The notes under the pieces are model-generated. The model worked only from the letters and a program-made list of their open reading frames with translations, did no database searches and was not told the DNA's origin. Below are positions 13,170-13,258 of a DNA stretch of 13,258 bases, piece by piece; positions within the stretch are counted from its first letter, which is position 1, and each line of letters begins with the position of its first letter. The stretch comes from Cyanobacteria bacterium UBA11370. GTDB lineage: Bacteria > Cyanobacteriota > Cyanobacteriia > Cyanobacteriales > Coleofasciculaceae. The translations under genes were made by a program, and so were the position numbers. The DNA lies in the NCBI GenBank assembly GCA_003486645.1, contig DNGI01000428.1:1-13258 (forward strand), given 5' to 3'.

Positions 13170-13258
13170 CAGGACTTACGCAAGTGTCACAATAAAATCA
13201 ACTTGTAGGGTGCGTCAGACCAATTTATTGATCGAGATAATCAGGGTTTGCTCGTCTG
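13170..13258. mobile_element. Second MITE copy, cut by the window edge
   Basis: It starts with the same end CAGGACTTACGCAA (13170-13183) as the element at 3281, followed by GTGTCACA and AAAATCAACT, which match the inverted right arm of that element. The core GTAGGGTGCGTCAGACCA and ATCGAGATAATCA follow in the same orientation. It continues past the end of the window, so the right terminal repeat and any target duplication cannot be checked. Confidence 0.85.

Overview
The window looks like ordinary chromosome from a cyanobacterium, probably a filamentous one. Four kinds of evidence agree. The HIP1 octamer GCGATCGC occurs exactly nine times in 13 kb. The glycogen synthase closely resembles cyanobacterial GlgA1. 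There is a cyanobacterial-type AbrB protein with its DNA-binding fold at the C-terminus. Intergenic DNA is full of 7-bp tandem repeats and MITE-like elements. No genus can be named safely from the sequence. I see no rRNA, tRNA, CRISPR array, phage gene or transposase.

Layout, left to right. Positions 21-3201, all minus strand: PyrR, a secreted or anchored SH3 / peptidoglycan-binding protein, a small DUF2281-like protein, and the cobalamin enzyme CobD/CbiB. Positions 3214-3522: a repeat cluster made of a heptamer array, a 143-bp MITE with a 5-bp target duplication, and a 37-bp tandem duplication that runs into the 3' end of the next gene. Positions 3501-4457, minus strand: a GFA-family zinc protein and a cysteine-free Rrf2 regulator. 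A roughly 490-bp divergent region separates Rrf2 from the plus-strand AbrB gene (4943-5344). AbrB converges on a minus-strand GT39/ArnT-like membrane glycosyltransferase (5596-6963). A 737-bp gene-free region with palindromes and heptamer repeats follows, then a plus-strand cation:proton antiporter with a cytosolic TrkA/RCK-type tail (7701-9623). Positions 9735-11398, minus strand: an Hpt protein followed closely by a REC-histidine kinase, a compact phosphorelay pair behind a good sigma70-like promoter. Positions 11660-13084, minus strand: glycogen synthase GlgA1. A second MITE copy starts at 13170 and is cut by the window edge.

The genes are mostly independent housekeeping or regulatory units: pyrimidine salvage/sensing, cobamide synthesis, envelope sugar transfer, ion homeostasis, carbon storage. 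The Hpt/kinase pair is the only convincing operon. I found no clear undescribed defence or biosynthetic system. The observations most worth a second look are the MITE family with its footprint, the glycosyltransferase whose first catalytic acidic residue appears replaced by glycine, the degenerate nucleotide-binding loop in the antiporter's RCK domain, the Hpt/REC-kinase arrangement, and a perfect 16-bp palindrome in the large intergenic region.
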